This document shows positions 25,176 through 32,226 of a DNA stretch of 33,010 bases, one piece after another; positions within the stretch are counted from its first letter, which is position 1, and every line of letters starts with the position of its first letter. Below the pieces are notes generated by a model that was not told where the DNA came from, did not search any database, and saw nothing but the letters and a program-made list of their open reading frames with translations. This DNA is from Thiogranum sp. Its GTDB lineage: Bacteria; Pseudomonadota; Gammaproteobacteria; DSM-19610. The position numbers were made by a program, and so were the translations under genes. Where the stretch lies: positions 1 to 33,010 of the forward strand of contig JASBSS010000010.1 of assembly GCA_030148805.1 (NCBI GenBank), given 5' to 3'.

Positions 25176-26327
25176 TCAGGGCAGACGGCGCAGCTCGACG
25201 CGCCGGTTGCTGCGCAGGCCGGCGCGGGTGTCGTTGCTCGCCAGCGGCTGGCTGCTGCCATAGCCGCGCGCGCTGATGTGCGCCGGATCGAACCCGTGCT
25301 GCAGCAGATAATCACGCACGCTGTTGGCGCGCAACTGCGACAACCATTCATTGTAGACGGGATCGCCCTGGGCGTCGGCATGACCGGCGACCTCCAGGCG
25401 GAGGTCGGGATGCTGACGCAGCACCGAGATCACGCGGTCGAGCACCCGCTGCGCGCCCGCGGTCAGCTGGTGCGAATCGTAACGGAAGTTCACCCCTTCC
25501 AGCACCAGCGTCTGCGCCGGCAGGCAACCCGTGGCATCGACCTTGGCGCCGGGCAGCGAAGGACACAGATCGGCAGCGTCGGCCACACCGTCGTTGTCGG
25601 CATCGGCGGTTGGCGCTTTGACACCGCCGCCGCCCACCTGGTCGGCGCCGGAGCCGCCGTCAGTCTTTTCCAGCGTGGAGCCCGTGTCAGAATCGCGGCG
25701 GGTGACGCTCTGGTCGGCGGTTTCAGGCTGGGCGCCGCCGGTGCCCGTTGCCGGCGTGACATCACTGTCGGCTGCGCGCCCTTCGACCTGCCCCGCGTCA
25801 ACCGTCGACGAACCGGCCGCGCCCCGCCGTTGTTGTGCCTCCAGCGCGCCCAGATCGATATCCGCCGCGGCTTTCTCCACCGAGGCCAGACGCGCCTCCA
25901 GGCTACGCAGATTGGCCAGCGCCTGAGTCAGCCGATCGATGCGCGCCACACAGGCCTGGTCGCGCTGCTGCGCCGCCGACTGGGTGTCTTCCAGTTGCGC
26001 GCGCGCCTGCTCCAACTGCTCGCGGGTCTGGTCGAGGACCGCCTGCTGACGGCCCAACTCGGCACGTAAACGCGCCATTTCGGCGTGCAGTGCGGCGACA
26101 CCGTTCGCCGACAGCCCATCGCCCGCGTCTGCGCCAGCCGCCGCCGCAGATTCGGCATTGGTGACCGGCAGGGGACGCGCCGCGCCCGCGGCAGGCACCG
26201 GGTAATAACCCGGAGGTGGCGGATAGCTGGCTCCCTCGGGTGTCTGCGAGGCCTGCGCGTGCAGCATCGGATGGCTCGGCAACAGCCCTAAAAGTGTCAT
26301 TGTTGCAAGGGTGAGATATGTACGCAT
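25176..26327 (-). CDS. OmpA-family peptidoglycan-binding protein with TSP3-like linker
   Basis: A 383-residue envelope protein. A signal peptide (about 1-25, ending LHAQA) is followed by a Pro/Tyr-rich stretch (PPPPGYYPVP), a long coiled coil (about 78-150, Leu/Gln/Glu-rich), a Ser/Gly/Asp-rich linker and a calcium-binding TSP3-like repeat (DADNDGVADAADLCPSLPGA). The C-terminal OmpA domain (about 265-383) has the peptidoglycan-binding pattern: VNFRYDSHQL, LEVAGHADAQGD, LRANSVRDYLLQHG, ISARGYGSSQPLASN and RSNRRVEL. No beta-barrel precedes it, so it probably spans the periplasm as a tether. Start 26327 lacks a good ribosome site; it lies 9 bp after the LysR stop, so translation may be coupled. 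Confidence 0.9.
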   Translation of the reverse strand: MRTYLTLATMTLLGLLPSHPMLHAQASQTPEGASYPPPPGYYPVPAAGAARPLPVTNAESAAAAGADAGDGLSANGVAALHAEMARLRAELGRQQAVLDQTREQLEQARAQLEDTQSAAQQRDQACVARIDRLTQALANLRSLEARLASVEKAAADIDLGALEAQQRRGAAGSSTVDAGQVEGRAADSDVTPATGTGGAQPETADQSVTRRDSDTGSTLEKTDGGSGADQVGGGGVKAPTADADNDGVADAADLCPSLPGAKVDATGCLPAQTLVLEGVNFRYDSHQLTAGAQRVLDRVISVLRQHPDLRLEVAGHADAQGDPVYNEWLSQLRANSVRDYLLQHGFDPAHISARGYGSSQPLASNDTRAGLRSNRRVELRRLP

Positions 26328-26336
26328 GGCGCTACA

Positions 26337-27269
26337 CTACCGCGACGGCGGCTTCGATTCCAGACAGCGCTCCCAGTAAGGCACACCAGCAAAACGTGCC
26401 TGCAGAAACTCCACAAAAGCGCGCACCCGCTGCGACAAGTGGCGGGTTTGAGGGTAAACGGCAAAGGCGTTCAGATGCTGCCAGTGGCAGTCGCTGAGCA
26501 ACGGTACCAGTTCGCCCTTTTCGATCGACCGATAACAAATAAACAACGGTTGCAGGCTGAGACCGAGCCCCTGCACCGCGGCGCGGCGCAGGAAGTCGCC
26601 GTTGTTGGCTTGCAATACCGGCTGGATACGCACCTGCGCCGGCTGGCCCTGCGCATCCAGGTAGCGCCATGCACCGGGATCGGCCAGATGGGTATAGGTC
26701 AGGCAGCGATGCGTGCTCAGCGCCTGTGGGGATTGCGGCGTGCCGTGCGCCTGCAGATAAGCCGGGCTGCCCGTCAGCACCAGGCGCACCGGGGCGATGC
26801 GCCGGGCGATCAGAGTGGAGTCCTCCAGGTCGGCGATACGGATGGCGACGTCGAAACTCTCCTGCAGTATATCCACCTGCCGATCGTTGAAATCCAGATC
26901 GAAGCGAATCTGCGGATGCAGCGCGAGAAAGTCGGTCACCGCATCGCTCAGATGCAGCAGCCCGAAGCTCAGGGGCGCCGCCACGCGCAGGCTGCCAGAC
27001 AGCGCACCGTGCTCGCTCGATACCGCCTGCTCGGTTTCCTGCCAGTCCGCCAGCAGGCGCAACGCGCGTTCGTACAGGCTGCGCCCGGTGTCGGTCAGGT
27101 CCATGCGCCGCGTGGTGCGGCGAAACAACTGTACCCCCAGGTGTTGCTCCAGGTCGGCCAGCCGGCGACTGACCGCGGATTTGGCGACACCCAGGCGGTC
27201 GGCGGCACCGCTGATGCTCCCCGCCTCGACCACGCGGACAAAACTCTCCAGGGCTTCAAAACGGTCCAT
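26337..27269 (-). CDS. LysR-family transcriptional regulator
   Basis: A 310-residue regulator. The N-terminal winged helix-turn-helix is clear (ALESFVRVVEAGSISGAADRLGVAKSAVSRRLADLE, read in two pieces), followed by LGVQLFRRTTRRMDLT and a periplasmic-binding-like effector domain (about 90-295). It resembles the large group that controls divergently placed quinone or electrophile-response genes. The start at 27269 is chosen because it matches the family's MDRFEAL beginning; an upstream in-frame ATG at 27305 falls inside the operator. It is divergent from the azoreductase-pirin pair and shares a 105-bp control region with a perfect inverted repeat. The OmpA-family gene follows by 9 bp. Confidence 0.95.
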   Translation of the reverse strand: MDRFEALESFVRVVEAGSISGAADRLGVAKSAVSRRLADLEQHLGVQLFRRTTRRMDLTDTGRSLYERALRLLADWQETEQAVSSEHGALSGSLRVAAPLSFGLLHLSDAVTDFLALHPQIRFDLDFNDRQVDILQESFDVAIRIADLEDSTLIARRIAPVRLVLTGSPAYLQAHGTPQSPQALSTHRCLTYTHLADPGAWRYLDAQGQPAQVRIQPVLQANNGDFLRRAAVQGLGLSLQPLFICYRSIEKGELVPLLSDCHWQHLNAFAVYPQTRHLSQRVRAFVEFLQARFAGVPYWERCLESKPPSR

Positions 27270-27284
27270 ATTGTTTTCCAAATC

Positions 27285-27299
27285 AGAACAATATGTTCT
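27285..27299. promoter_or_regulatory. Perfect inverted repeat in the LysR-azoR divergent promoter
   Basis: AGAACA-ATA-TGTTCT is a perfect 6-3-6 inverted repeat 16 bp from the lysR start and about 75 bp from azoR. Further half-site-like ATTGTT/AACAAT elements flank it (27269-27310). It is a likely binding site for the adjacent LysR regulator. Confidence 0.65.
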
Positions 27300-27374
27300 C
27301 AACAATAATGTTTATCCCCAGAATGTCAACAACTAGAGTACTGGTCACGCACACAGCCCAAGAGGACGACGACC

Positions 27375-28007
27375 ATGCCAGCCAGTACTCAGACCCCGAA
27401 GGTCAATGTTTTATACGTCACGGCCAGCGGCCGCTACCAGAACTCGGTCACGCGCGAACTCGGACAACAGTTTGTCGCCGCGTTGGAGCGCATCCAGGCC
27501 GAACTGAGGGTGCACGAACGCGACGTCGCCGACGGCCTGCCCTTTGTCGATGCGGACTGGATCGGCGCCAACTTCACCCCGGCCGAACAGCGCGGTGCGC
27601 AGCAACAACAAGCCCTGGCGCAATCCGATGCCCTGGTACACGAACTGATGCGCGCCGACATCATCGTAATCGCCGCGCCGGTGTATAATTTTTCCATTCC
27701 CGCCAGCCTTAAGGCCTGGATCGACCTGGTGGCGCGTGCCGGCTTGACCTTCCGCTATACCGAGAACGGACCGGTCGGGCTGTTGCAAGACAAAAAGGCC
27801 TATGTGCTGCTCGCCAGCGGCGGCACACCGATCGGCAGCGAGATCGATTTTGCCAGCGGCTACCTGCGCCACGTGCTGGGATTTATCGGTATCGATGACG
27901 TCACCCTGATCGCCGCCGACCGGCTGATGCAACAGACCGATACCGCCGTCGACGCGGCGCAACAGCAGATTGAGCGGGCAGTCGCCGAACTCAACCCGGC
28001 GGCTTGA
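27375..28007 (+). CDS. azoR: FMN-dependent NADH-azoreductase / quinone reductase (AzoR/AcpD family)
   Basis: A 210-residue flavodoxin-like enzyme that reduces quinones and azo dyes with NAD(P)H and bound FMN. Family marks: the phosphate loop region ASGRYQNSVTRELG, APVYNFSIPASLKAWIDLV, the LASGGTPIGSEIDFASGYLR segment and the LGFIGIDDV ending typical of AcpD. Length matches the family (about 200). ATG 27375 has GAGGACGACG upstream. The pirin gene starts 11 bp after the stop, so they are one operon, opposite a LysR gene. The combination fits a quinone or electrophile detoxification response. Confidence 0.95.
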   Translation: MPASTQTPKVNVLYVTASGRYQNSVTRELGQQFVAALERIQAELRVHERDVADGLPFVDADWIGANFTPAEQRGAQQQQALAQSDALVHELMRADIIVIAAPVYNFSIPASLKAWIDLVARAGLTFRYTENGPVGLLQDKKAYVLLASGGTPIGSEIDFASGYLRHVLGFIGIDDVTLIAADRLMQQTDTAVDAAQQQIERAVAELNPAA

Positions 28008-28018
28008 GGAGCACTGAC

Positions 28019-28855
28019 ATGAACATACGCAAAGCAGAACACATCATCCGTGCCAACGCCGTGCGCGAAGGCGCCGGCGTCACCGTGCACCGCACCCTGG
28101 GCACCGCGGGACTGCGCGCGCTGGACCCGTTTCTCATGCTCGACCACTTCGGGAGCGACGACCCCGACGAGTACATCGCCGGCTTTCCCGAGCACCCGCA
28201 CCGCGGTTTCATCACCCTGACCTATATGCTGGATGGCCACATGCTGCACCGCGACAGCATGGGCAACCAAGGCGATCTGAAAACCGGCGGCGTGCAGTGG
28301 ATGAAAGCCGCCAGCGGCATCATCCACTCGGAAATGCCGCAGCAGACCGCCGGCCTGATGCGCGGCTTCCAGCTGTGGATCAACCTGCCCGCGCGGGAAA
28401 AAATGAGCGCGCCGGACTATCAGGAATACGCCGCGGCCACCCTACCGGTGCACGCAGCCGACGGCTTGCGCGTGAAAGTGCTGGCCGGTCAGTACCACGA
28501 AGCCCGCGGCCCCATCCGCGACCCGCACACCGACTTGCACTACCTGGATGTCAGCCTGCTGGCCGGCGCGGACTTCGCGCACGCCCTGCCGCAGGAACAC
28601 CAGGCTTTCGTCTATGTCTTCGAAGGTGACGCCCGCCTGGCGCAAACACCCCTGGCGCAACACAGCTTCGCCGCGCTCGGCGACGGCGACAGCGTGCAAC
28701 TGCAGGCCGGCGCCAACGGCGCGCGCTTTATCCTCGTGAGCGGCCGCCCACTGGGCGAGCCCATCGTCAAGCACGGGCCCTTCGTGATGAACACCCAGGC
28801 GGAAATCGAACGGGCGTTGGCGGACTATCGTGCAGGAACGTTAGTGCAGGCTTGA
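28019..28855 (+). CDS. Pirin-family protein (bicupin; possible quercetinase)
   Basis: A 278-residue bicupin. The metal ligands of the pirin N-terminal cupin are all present: His59 and His61 (FPEHPHRGF), His103 and Glu105 (IIHSEMP). The C-terminal pirin domain includes PLGEPIVKHGPFVMNT. Some bacterial pirins act as quercetin dioxygenases, others as redox-linked regulators; sequence does not tell them apart. ATG 28019 follows GAGGAGC by six bases, and the gene is 11 bp behind azoR. The hairpin at 28889-28909 is a likely end of the transcript. Confidence 0.95.
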   Translation: MNIRKAEHIIRANAVREGAGVTVHRTLGTAGLRALDPFLMLDHFGSDDPDEYIAGFPEHPHRGFITLTYMLDGHMLHRDSMGNQGDLKTGGVQWMKAASGIIHSEMPQQTAGLMRGFQLWINLPAREKMSAPDYQEYAAATLPVHAADGLRVKVLAGQYHEARGPIRDPHTDLHYLDVSLLAGADFAHALPQEHQAFVYVFEGDARLAQTPLAQHSFAALGDGDSVQLQAGANGARFILVSGRPLGEPIVKHGPFVMNTQAEIERALADYRAGTLVQA

Positions 28856-28888
28856 AGGGAAAGGGTCGGGCAACCCGGGCGGGCACAT

Positions 28889-28909
28889 CCGGGGCCTGCG
28901 TGGCCCCGG
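28889..28909 (+). terminator. Hairpin after the azoR-pirin operon
   Basis: CCGGGGCC-TGCGT-GGCCCCGG is a perfect 8-bp GC stem with a 5-base loop, 34 bp after the pirin stop. There is no U-tract, so it is a probable but atypical terminator. Confidence 0.55.
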
Positions 28910-28950
28910 AATCCCTCCGCGGATTGAATGCCGGGAAATGACTTGTGGAA

Positions 28951-29014
28951 GCTTAAACTATAGACAACCGATGTTGCGAAACGCTTCTCGTTTGTCACCG
29001 ACCCCTTTTCTCTC
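28951..29014 (+). repeat. Dispersed repeat, copy A
   Basis: 64 bp beginning GCTTAAACTATAGACAACCG and ending in CACCGACCCCTTTTCTC. Same orientation as copies B (29436) and C (32227). It matches copy C over its whole length with a handful of substitutions. Confidence 0.9.
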
Positions 29015-29025
29015 CGGAACATCCC

Positions 29026-29373
29026 TCACTCCACCTGCACCGTGGTCACCTGACAAATATCGCCAACCGTCCGCGCGCTGTCGTCCACCGACAAGGATAT
29101 CGTCTTACCGCCGACCCACGCCGCGAGCAGGACCGAGACCAGATGCGTATCCGCTTTCAGGATATCGGCCTTTCCAGTGTTGCAGCTGGTACTCCCCCAC
29201 GCCGCGGGCGGTAGATTGACACGGACCACGTCCTGCGATGCAGGACTCGCCGGCCGGTTGCCCGAAACGGGGAAAATGTTGTTGATGACGACATTGGTTC
29301 TGAAGGCCTCGACCGCATAAGCGTTGACTGAAGCGGCGAGATAGAGCAGAAAGACAAGTGGTATTCTTTTCAT
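29026..29373 (-). CDS. Small exported protein of unknown function, between repeat copies A and B
   Basis: A 115-residue protein with a clear signal peptide (about 1-20, MKRIPLVFLLYLAASVNAYA). The mature part is beta-rich by pattern (VVINNIFPVSG, VSVLLAAWVGGKTISLSVDD) and contains two cysteines (STSCNTG, GDICQVT) that could form a disulfide. ATG 29373 is preceded by AAGGGAG. It lies between two same-direction copies of a dispersed repeat, as if carried on a cassette. Composition is less GC-rich than the core genes. No family recognised. Confidence 0.75.
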   Translation of the reverse strand: MKRIPLVFLLYLAASVNAYAVEAFRTNVVINNIFPVSGNRPASPASQDVVRVNLPPAAWGSTSCNTGKADILKADTHLVSVLLAAWVGGKTISLSVDDSARTVGDICQVTTVQVE

Positions 29374-29435
29374 GACAACTCCCTTTTCTTAACCACGTGT
29401 TTTAGGGTTTGGAATTGATTCGGGTTTCTTGACTG

Positions 29436-29482
29436 GATGTTACAAATGATTCTTGTTTGTCACCGACCCCTTTTCTGACCCC
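29436..29482 (+). repeat. Dispersed repeat, copy B (partial)
   Basis: 47 bp matching the right part of copies A and C: GATGTTACAAATGATTCTTG, then TTTGTCACCGACCCCTTTTC. The left AGCTTAAACTATAGAC part is missing. Confidence 0.85.
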
Positions 29483-29562
29483 AAGGATTGATTTAGCTCC
29501 TGTGGGGAGCTATTCTTATCCCCCATCGGAGTCACTGTCAAGTCGTCTCCGGATCATGCCCC

Positions 29563-29568
29563 TATACT
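29563..29568 (+). promoter_or_regulatory. Candidate -10 box before the XRE gene
   Basis: TATACT lies 64 bases before the XRE start codon, upstream of the 23-bp duplication. No convincing -35 element at the expected distance. Confidence 0.3.
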
Positions 29569-29585
29569 GCGGAGGTCTTAAGCGT

Positions 29586-29631
29586 CTGGAACTGGAACTG
29601 TTGATGGCCTGGAACTGGAACTGTTGATGGC
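29586..29631 (+). repeat. Perfect 23-bp tandem duplication covering the start codon
   Basis: Two identical 23-bp units (29586-29608 and 29609-29631), each starting CTGGAACTGGAACTG and ending TTGATGGC. Both contain an ATG. The ATG in the second copy is a start candidate for the XRE gene; the ATG in the first opens a 7-codon frame that stops at TGATG over the second. Confidence 0.95.
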
Positions 29632-30025
29632 AATGCAGAACGACGATTTCCGCAGGGCGCTGGGGGTGCGGCTCAAGCAGCTGCGCAAGGACAAGCGTTG
29701 GTCCCAGAAGGAGTTGGCGGCCAAGCTCGAGATCCGCTTCCAGCAGCTCAACAAGTACGAGAGCGGCCTGAACGTGCCGCCGGCCGAGATGCTGGTCAAG
29801 CTCGCCGATGCGCTGGACTCTTCGGTGGATTACCTGCTGACCGGCAACCCGGCGGAGGACAGCCCGCTCGGCAATGCCCGGCTGTTTCAGCGCTTCCAGG
29901 CGCTGGAGCGCTTCGAGCCCGACGACCAGGAGGCCGTGATCAAGCTGATCGATGCCATGATCGCCAAGCAGCGCATGGAGGCCGCGCTGGTGCCGGTGGA
30001 TGACAAACAGCGCGCCAGCGGTTAA
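29627..30025 (+). CDS. XRE-family helix-turn-helix regulator
   Basis: A 132-residue regulator. The Cro/C1-type DNA-binding domain occupies about residues 8-65 (LGVRLKQLRKDKRWSQKELAAKLEIRFQQLNKYESGLNVPP), quoted here only as the family pattern LRKDKRWSQKELA...YESG. The C-terminal part has FEPDDQEAVIKLIDAMI, common in this group. The start is ambiguous: TTG 29624, ATG 29627 or ATG 29633 are all open, and the first two sit in a tandem duplication without a Shine-Dalgarno. The toxin-antitoxin pair follows 35 bp after the stop in the same direction, so the regulator may control or belong to that module. Confidence 0.88.
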   Translation: MAMQNDDFRRALGVRLKQLRKDKRWSQKELAAKLEIRFQQLNKYESGLNVPPAEMLVKLADALDSSVDYLLTGNPAEDSPLGNARLFQRFQALERFEPDDQEAVIKLIDAMIAKQRMEAALVPVDDKQRASG

Positions 30026-30060
30026 ACATGTCTATGCAATCCACCGCGAGAGGGTGAGTT

Positions 30061-30240
30061 ATGGAACCTGCCAAAAAAGAAGCCCTGGACAGCATCGCCA
30101 AGCTGCCCGATGACGCCGACATGGACGAGATCATGTACCGGCTGTATGTGCTCGATAAAGTCCGCAAGGGCCGCGAAGCGGTCGCCGCCGGCCACACCAT
30201 TCCCCACGACGAGCTCAAGCGCGAGATCGAACAGTGGTAA
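30061..30240 (+). CDS. Antitoxin of a type II toxin-antitoxin pair
   Basis: A 59-residue acidic protein beginning MEPAKKEALDSIAKLPDDAD and ending HDELKREIEQW, a C-terminal pattern seen in small antitoxins that bind ParE/RelE toxins. GAGGGTGAG upstream supports ATG 30061. Its last 7 bases overlap the GTG start of the toxin, the classical translational-coupling layout. It follows the XRE gene by 35 bp. Confidence 0.8.
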   Translation: MEPAKKEALDSIAKLPDDADMDEIMYRLYVLDKVRKGREAVAAGHTIPHDELKREIEQW

Positions 30241-30527
30241 GGTGGTCGGCCCCCGCCAAGGCCGACCTACGCAGCATCTTCGAGTACATCTCCCGCGATT
30301 CCCCGCACTACGCCAGGAAGGTCACGCAAGAGATCGTGGCCAAGGTGGATGTGCTCAACGACCTGCCCAAGATCGGCAGGGTGGTCCCCGAGATCGGCGA
30401 ACCGGCGGTGCGCGAGTTATCGCTCTACAGCTATCGCATCCTGTATGAGATTCACACCGACCACATCGATATCCTCGCCGTTATCCATAAACGCCGCGAT
30501 GTGCGGGGGGAGGAGATTGGGCGGTGA
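30234..30527 (+). CDS. ParE/RelE-family toxin
   Basis: A 97-residue toxin of the ParE/RelE fold. Features are the WSAPAKADLRSIFEYISRDSP helix region, QEIVAKVDVLNDLPKIGRVVPE, then the beta strands YRILYEI and ILAVIHKRRDV, whose closing R-R-D pattern is typical of ParE. ParE toxins block gyrase and RelE toxins cleave mRNA; family placement nearer ParE is by pattern only. The start is GTG 30234, inside the end of the antitoxin gene. Apparently complete. Confidence 0.9.
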   Translation: MVRWSAPAKADLRSIFEYISRDSPHYARKVTQEIVAKVDVLNDLPKIGRVVPEIGEPAVRELSLYSYRILYEIHTDHIDILAVIHKRRDVRGEEIGR

Positions 30528-30552
30528 GGATGTAGGCTCTTATCTGATTATT

Positions 30553-30569
30553 TACAGCTAAATGCTGTA
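30553..30569 (+). terminator. Small hairpin after the ParE-like toxin
   Basis: TACAGC-TAAAT-GCTGTA is a perfect 6-bp stem 25 bp after the toxin stop, in an AT-richer stretch. No T-run, so a weak terminator at best. Confidence 0.35.
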
Positions 30570-30694
30570 GTGCCGCCACCGCCTTCATCCATGCTGCTGC
30601 TTATGACCTTAATCCCATTAACGCATTCACTTGGCATCAAACCCTTTTCTGACATGAGACGGGGTAAAATCAGGGTAAACAGGAGGGCTCACCG

Positions 30695-30904
30695 ATGGTC
30701 ACTGAACGCAACCATATCCGCGAACTGATCGACAAGCTCGAAGCGCTGCCGCCGGAACGCATCGCCGAGGTCGAGGACTTTATCGATTTTCTGAACAGCC
30801 GCAGCCCGGACCGGCGCCTGACCCAGGCCGCCGGCCAGGTAGCCGAGCCGAGCCTGGCCCAGGTGTGGGACAACCCGGACGACGCCGTCTATGACCAACT
30901 CTGA
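30695..30904 (+). CDS. Antitoxin of a MazF/PemK-type module
   Basis: A 69-residue protein. The N-terminal half (IRELIDKLEALPPERIAEVEDFIDFLNSR) matches the small helical DUF2281-like/VapB-type antitoxin pattern; the acidic tail (SLAQVWDNPDDAVYDQL) is the likely toxin-wrapping segment. AGGAGGG lies eight bases before ATG 30695, a strong ribosome site. The toxin ATG at 30891 lies inside this gene (14-base overlap). Because the toxin is truncated, the antitoxin is now probably an orphan. Confidence 0.85.
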   Translation: MVTERNHIRELIDKLEALPPERIAEVEDFIDFLNSRSPDRRLTQAAGQVAEPSLAQVWDNPDDAVYDQL

Positions 30905-31040
30905 GTTCGGCGACATCCTCCTGGTGCCGTTCCCGTTCACCGACCAGTCCCACGCCAAGAAGCGGCCCGCCGTGGTAATCAGCTCGACCGCCTACAACCG
31001 CGAGCGGCCCGATCTCATCGTAAGCTTCCCCGTCAAGTAG
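30891..31040 (+). pseudogene. MazF/PemK-family toxin truncated by an IS3-family element
   Basis: The frame begins at ATG 30891 and shows the conserved MazF/PemK N-terminus: FGDILLVPFPFTD, then KKRPAVVISSTAYN. After 43 native codons it runs into the insertion sequence at 31020 and stops at TAG 31038-31040, giving 49 residues against the usual ~110. The missing 3' half is not found on the far side of the IS, so this is a deletion-associated break rather than a simple insertion. The catalytic Arg in the KKRPAVV loop is kept but the second half of the fold is lost, so ribonuclease activity is unlikely. Confidence 0.88.
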
Positions 31041-31044
31041 ACAG

Positions 31045-31848
31045 CTATAAAGTAGAGTTTTCCAGCTTTTGGGTTGCATAAACGCTGGGTGGTAATCCGC
31101 CCAGCGCGTCGTGTGGTCGCAGTTCGTTGTACTCATCGATCCAGCGACTGGTTATCTCCCGCACCTCGTGCAGACTGCGGAACAGGTACAGATTGAGCAC
31201 CTCGTTGCGGTAGGTCCGGTTGAAGCGCTCGATGTAGGCGTTCTGGTTCGGCTTGCCGGGCTGGATATGCTGGATCCTCACGCCGTTGTCTGAACACCAG
31301 TCGGATAGGGCCTGGCTGATAAACTCGGGGCCGTAGTCCAGGCGCAGCACACCGGGTACGCCACGTTGTTCCTTCAAGCGCTCCAGTACGCGGATCACCC
31401 GCGGCGCTCGCAGTGAGGCATCGATCTCAATAGCCAGTGCCTCGCGGTTGTGATCATCGATCACGTTGAACGTCCGAAAGCGCGTGCCGTAGTACAGGGC
31501 GTCGCTCATGAAGTCCGCTGACCAGACCTGGTCTTGCTGCGCCGGCACCTGCAGTGGCTCTCTCGGCCGGTCCGGTAGCTTGCGTTTCGTGCGCCGGGGC
31601 TGGTTAAGGCCCAGACTGCAGTACACGCGATAAACCCGCTTATGGTTCCAGGGCTCTCCGCGATTACGCAGTGCCTTCACGTACTTCCAGAAGCCCCAGC
31701 GCGGATGGGCGTCGACCATCCCGTTCAGCGCCTCGATGACCTCGGCATCACGCGCCATCCAGTCGGTTGGTTGCCGGTAGAAGGCCCCGTGCGACAGTCC
31801 GACGCACTGGCATCCTCTACGCACCGCCAACCCGAAAGTGTCTTTCAT
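31045..31848 (-). CDS. IS3-family transposase OrfB (DDE integrase)
   Basis: A 267-residue integrase core, expected to be made as an OrfAB fusion after a -1 frameshift at the A7G run (31887-31894); the linking peptide would read ALTPQEKREAASY before the annotated ATG. The HTH_21 region (HPRWGFWKYVKALRNRG...NHKRVYRVY) is followed by the rve domain: VWSADFMSD (first Asp), LDYGPEF (second Asp; LDNGPEF is commoner) and NAYIERFNRTYR (Glu), the DDE set. The catalytic residues are intact, so the element may be active. Confidence 0.95.
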   Translation of the reverse strand: MKDTFGLAVRRGCQCVGLSHGAFYRQPTDWMARDAEVIEALNGMVDAHPRWGFWKYVKALRNRGEPWNHKRVYRVYCSLGLNQPRRTKRKLPDRPREPLQVPAQQDQVWSADFMSDALYYGTRFRTFNVIDDHNREALAIEIDASLRAPRVIRVLERLKEQRGVPGVLRLDYGPEFISQALSDWCSDNGVRIQHIQPGKPNQNAYIERFNRTYRNEVLNLYLFRSLHEVREITSRWIDEYNELRPHDALGGLPPSVYATQKLENSTL

Positions 31849-31880
31849 GTAGCTCGCCGCCTCACGCTTCTCCTGCGGCG

Positions 31881-32147
31881 TCAGAGCTTTTTTTCGATCA
31901 GATCCTTCATGGCCCGGTTCTCCAACGCCAGGTCGGCATACATCCGCTTCAGTTTGGCGTTCTCCGCCTCCAGCTCCTTGGTGCGCTTGAGATCCGAGAC
32001 ACTCATCCCGCCGTATTTGGCCTTCCAGTTGTAGTAGGTTGCATCGGATATCCCGTGCTTGCGGCAGACCTCCTTGACCTTCATGCCGGCCTCGGCCTCT
32101 CCCAAGATCGCGACAATCTGACTTTCCGTGAATCGTGACTTTTTCAT
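31881..32147 (-). CDS. IS3-family transposase OrfA (helix-turn-helix)
   Basis: An 88-residue DNA-binding protein. The helix-turn-helix spans FTESQIVAILGEAEAGMKVKE and CRKHGISDATYYNWKAKYGG, and a leucine-zipper-like segment follows (LEAENAKLKRMYADLALENRAMKDL). The gene ends at the A7G slippery run where ribosomes can shift -1 into orfB. GAGGCTCAG upstream of ATG 32147 gives a modest ribosome site. It resembles IS407-group OrfA proteins. Confidence 0.95.
   Translation of the reverse strand: MKKSRFTESQIVAILGEAEAGMKVKEVCRKHGISDATYYNWKAKYGGMSVSDLKRTKELEAENAKLKRMYADLALENRAMKDLIEKKL
31887..31894 (-). promoter_or_regulatory. A7G slippery site for -1 frameshifting
   Basis: On the minus strand the sequence reads AAAAAAAG just before the orfA stop, within the codons for the EKKL ending. 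A -1 shift joins orfA to orfB in the IS3-family manner. Confidence 0.8.
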
Positions 32148-32226
32148 CTGAGCCTCCTCGGCTAATATTGCCAGAAAGCTCTACTTGTTACCCGTCTACT
32201 AAGCGGGGACGCTTACGGGTTGTCGC

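Larger units (their letters stand above)
31020..32216 (-). mobile_element. IS3-family insertion sequence (IS407-like), complete
   Basis: A 1197-bp element with imperfect ~44-bp terminal inverted repeats (31020-31063 and 32173-32216). Both begin GTAAGC(T/G)TCCCCG, share AGTAGAC, and continue with AAGTAGAG(T/C)TTTC. It carries orfA and orfB on the minus strand joined by an A7G slippery site. Length and organisation match IS3-family elements. No direct target duplication is visible at the ends (ATC before, GGG after), which suggests rearrangement after insertion. Confidence 0.9.

Noticed and set aside
30641-30660. Possible fourth copy of the dispersed repeat (CCCTTTTCTGAC)
   Set aside because: Only about 12 matching bases without the CACCGA core or the left half; too short to call.
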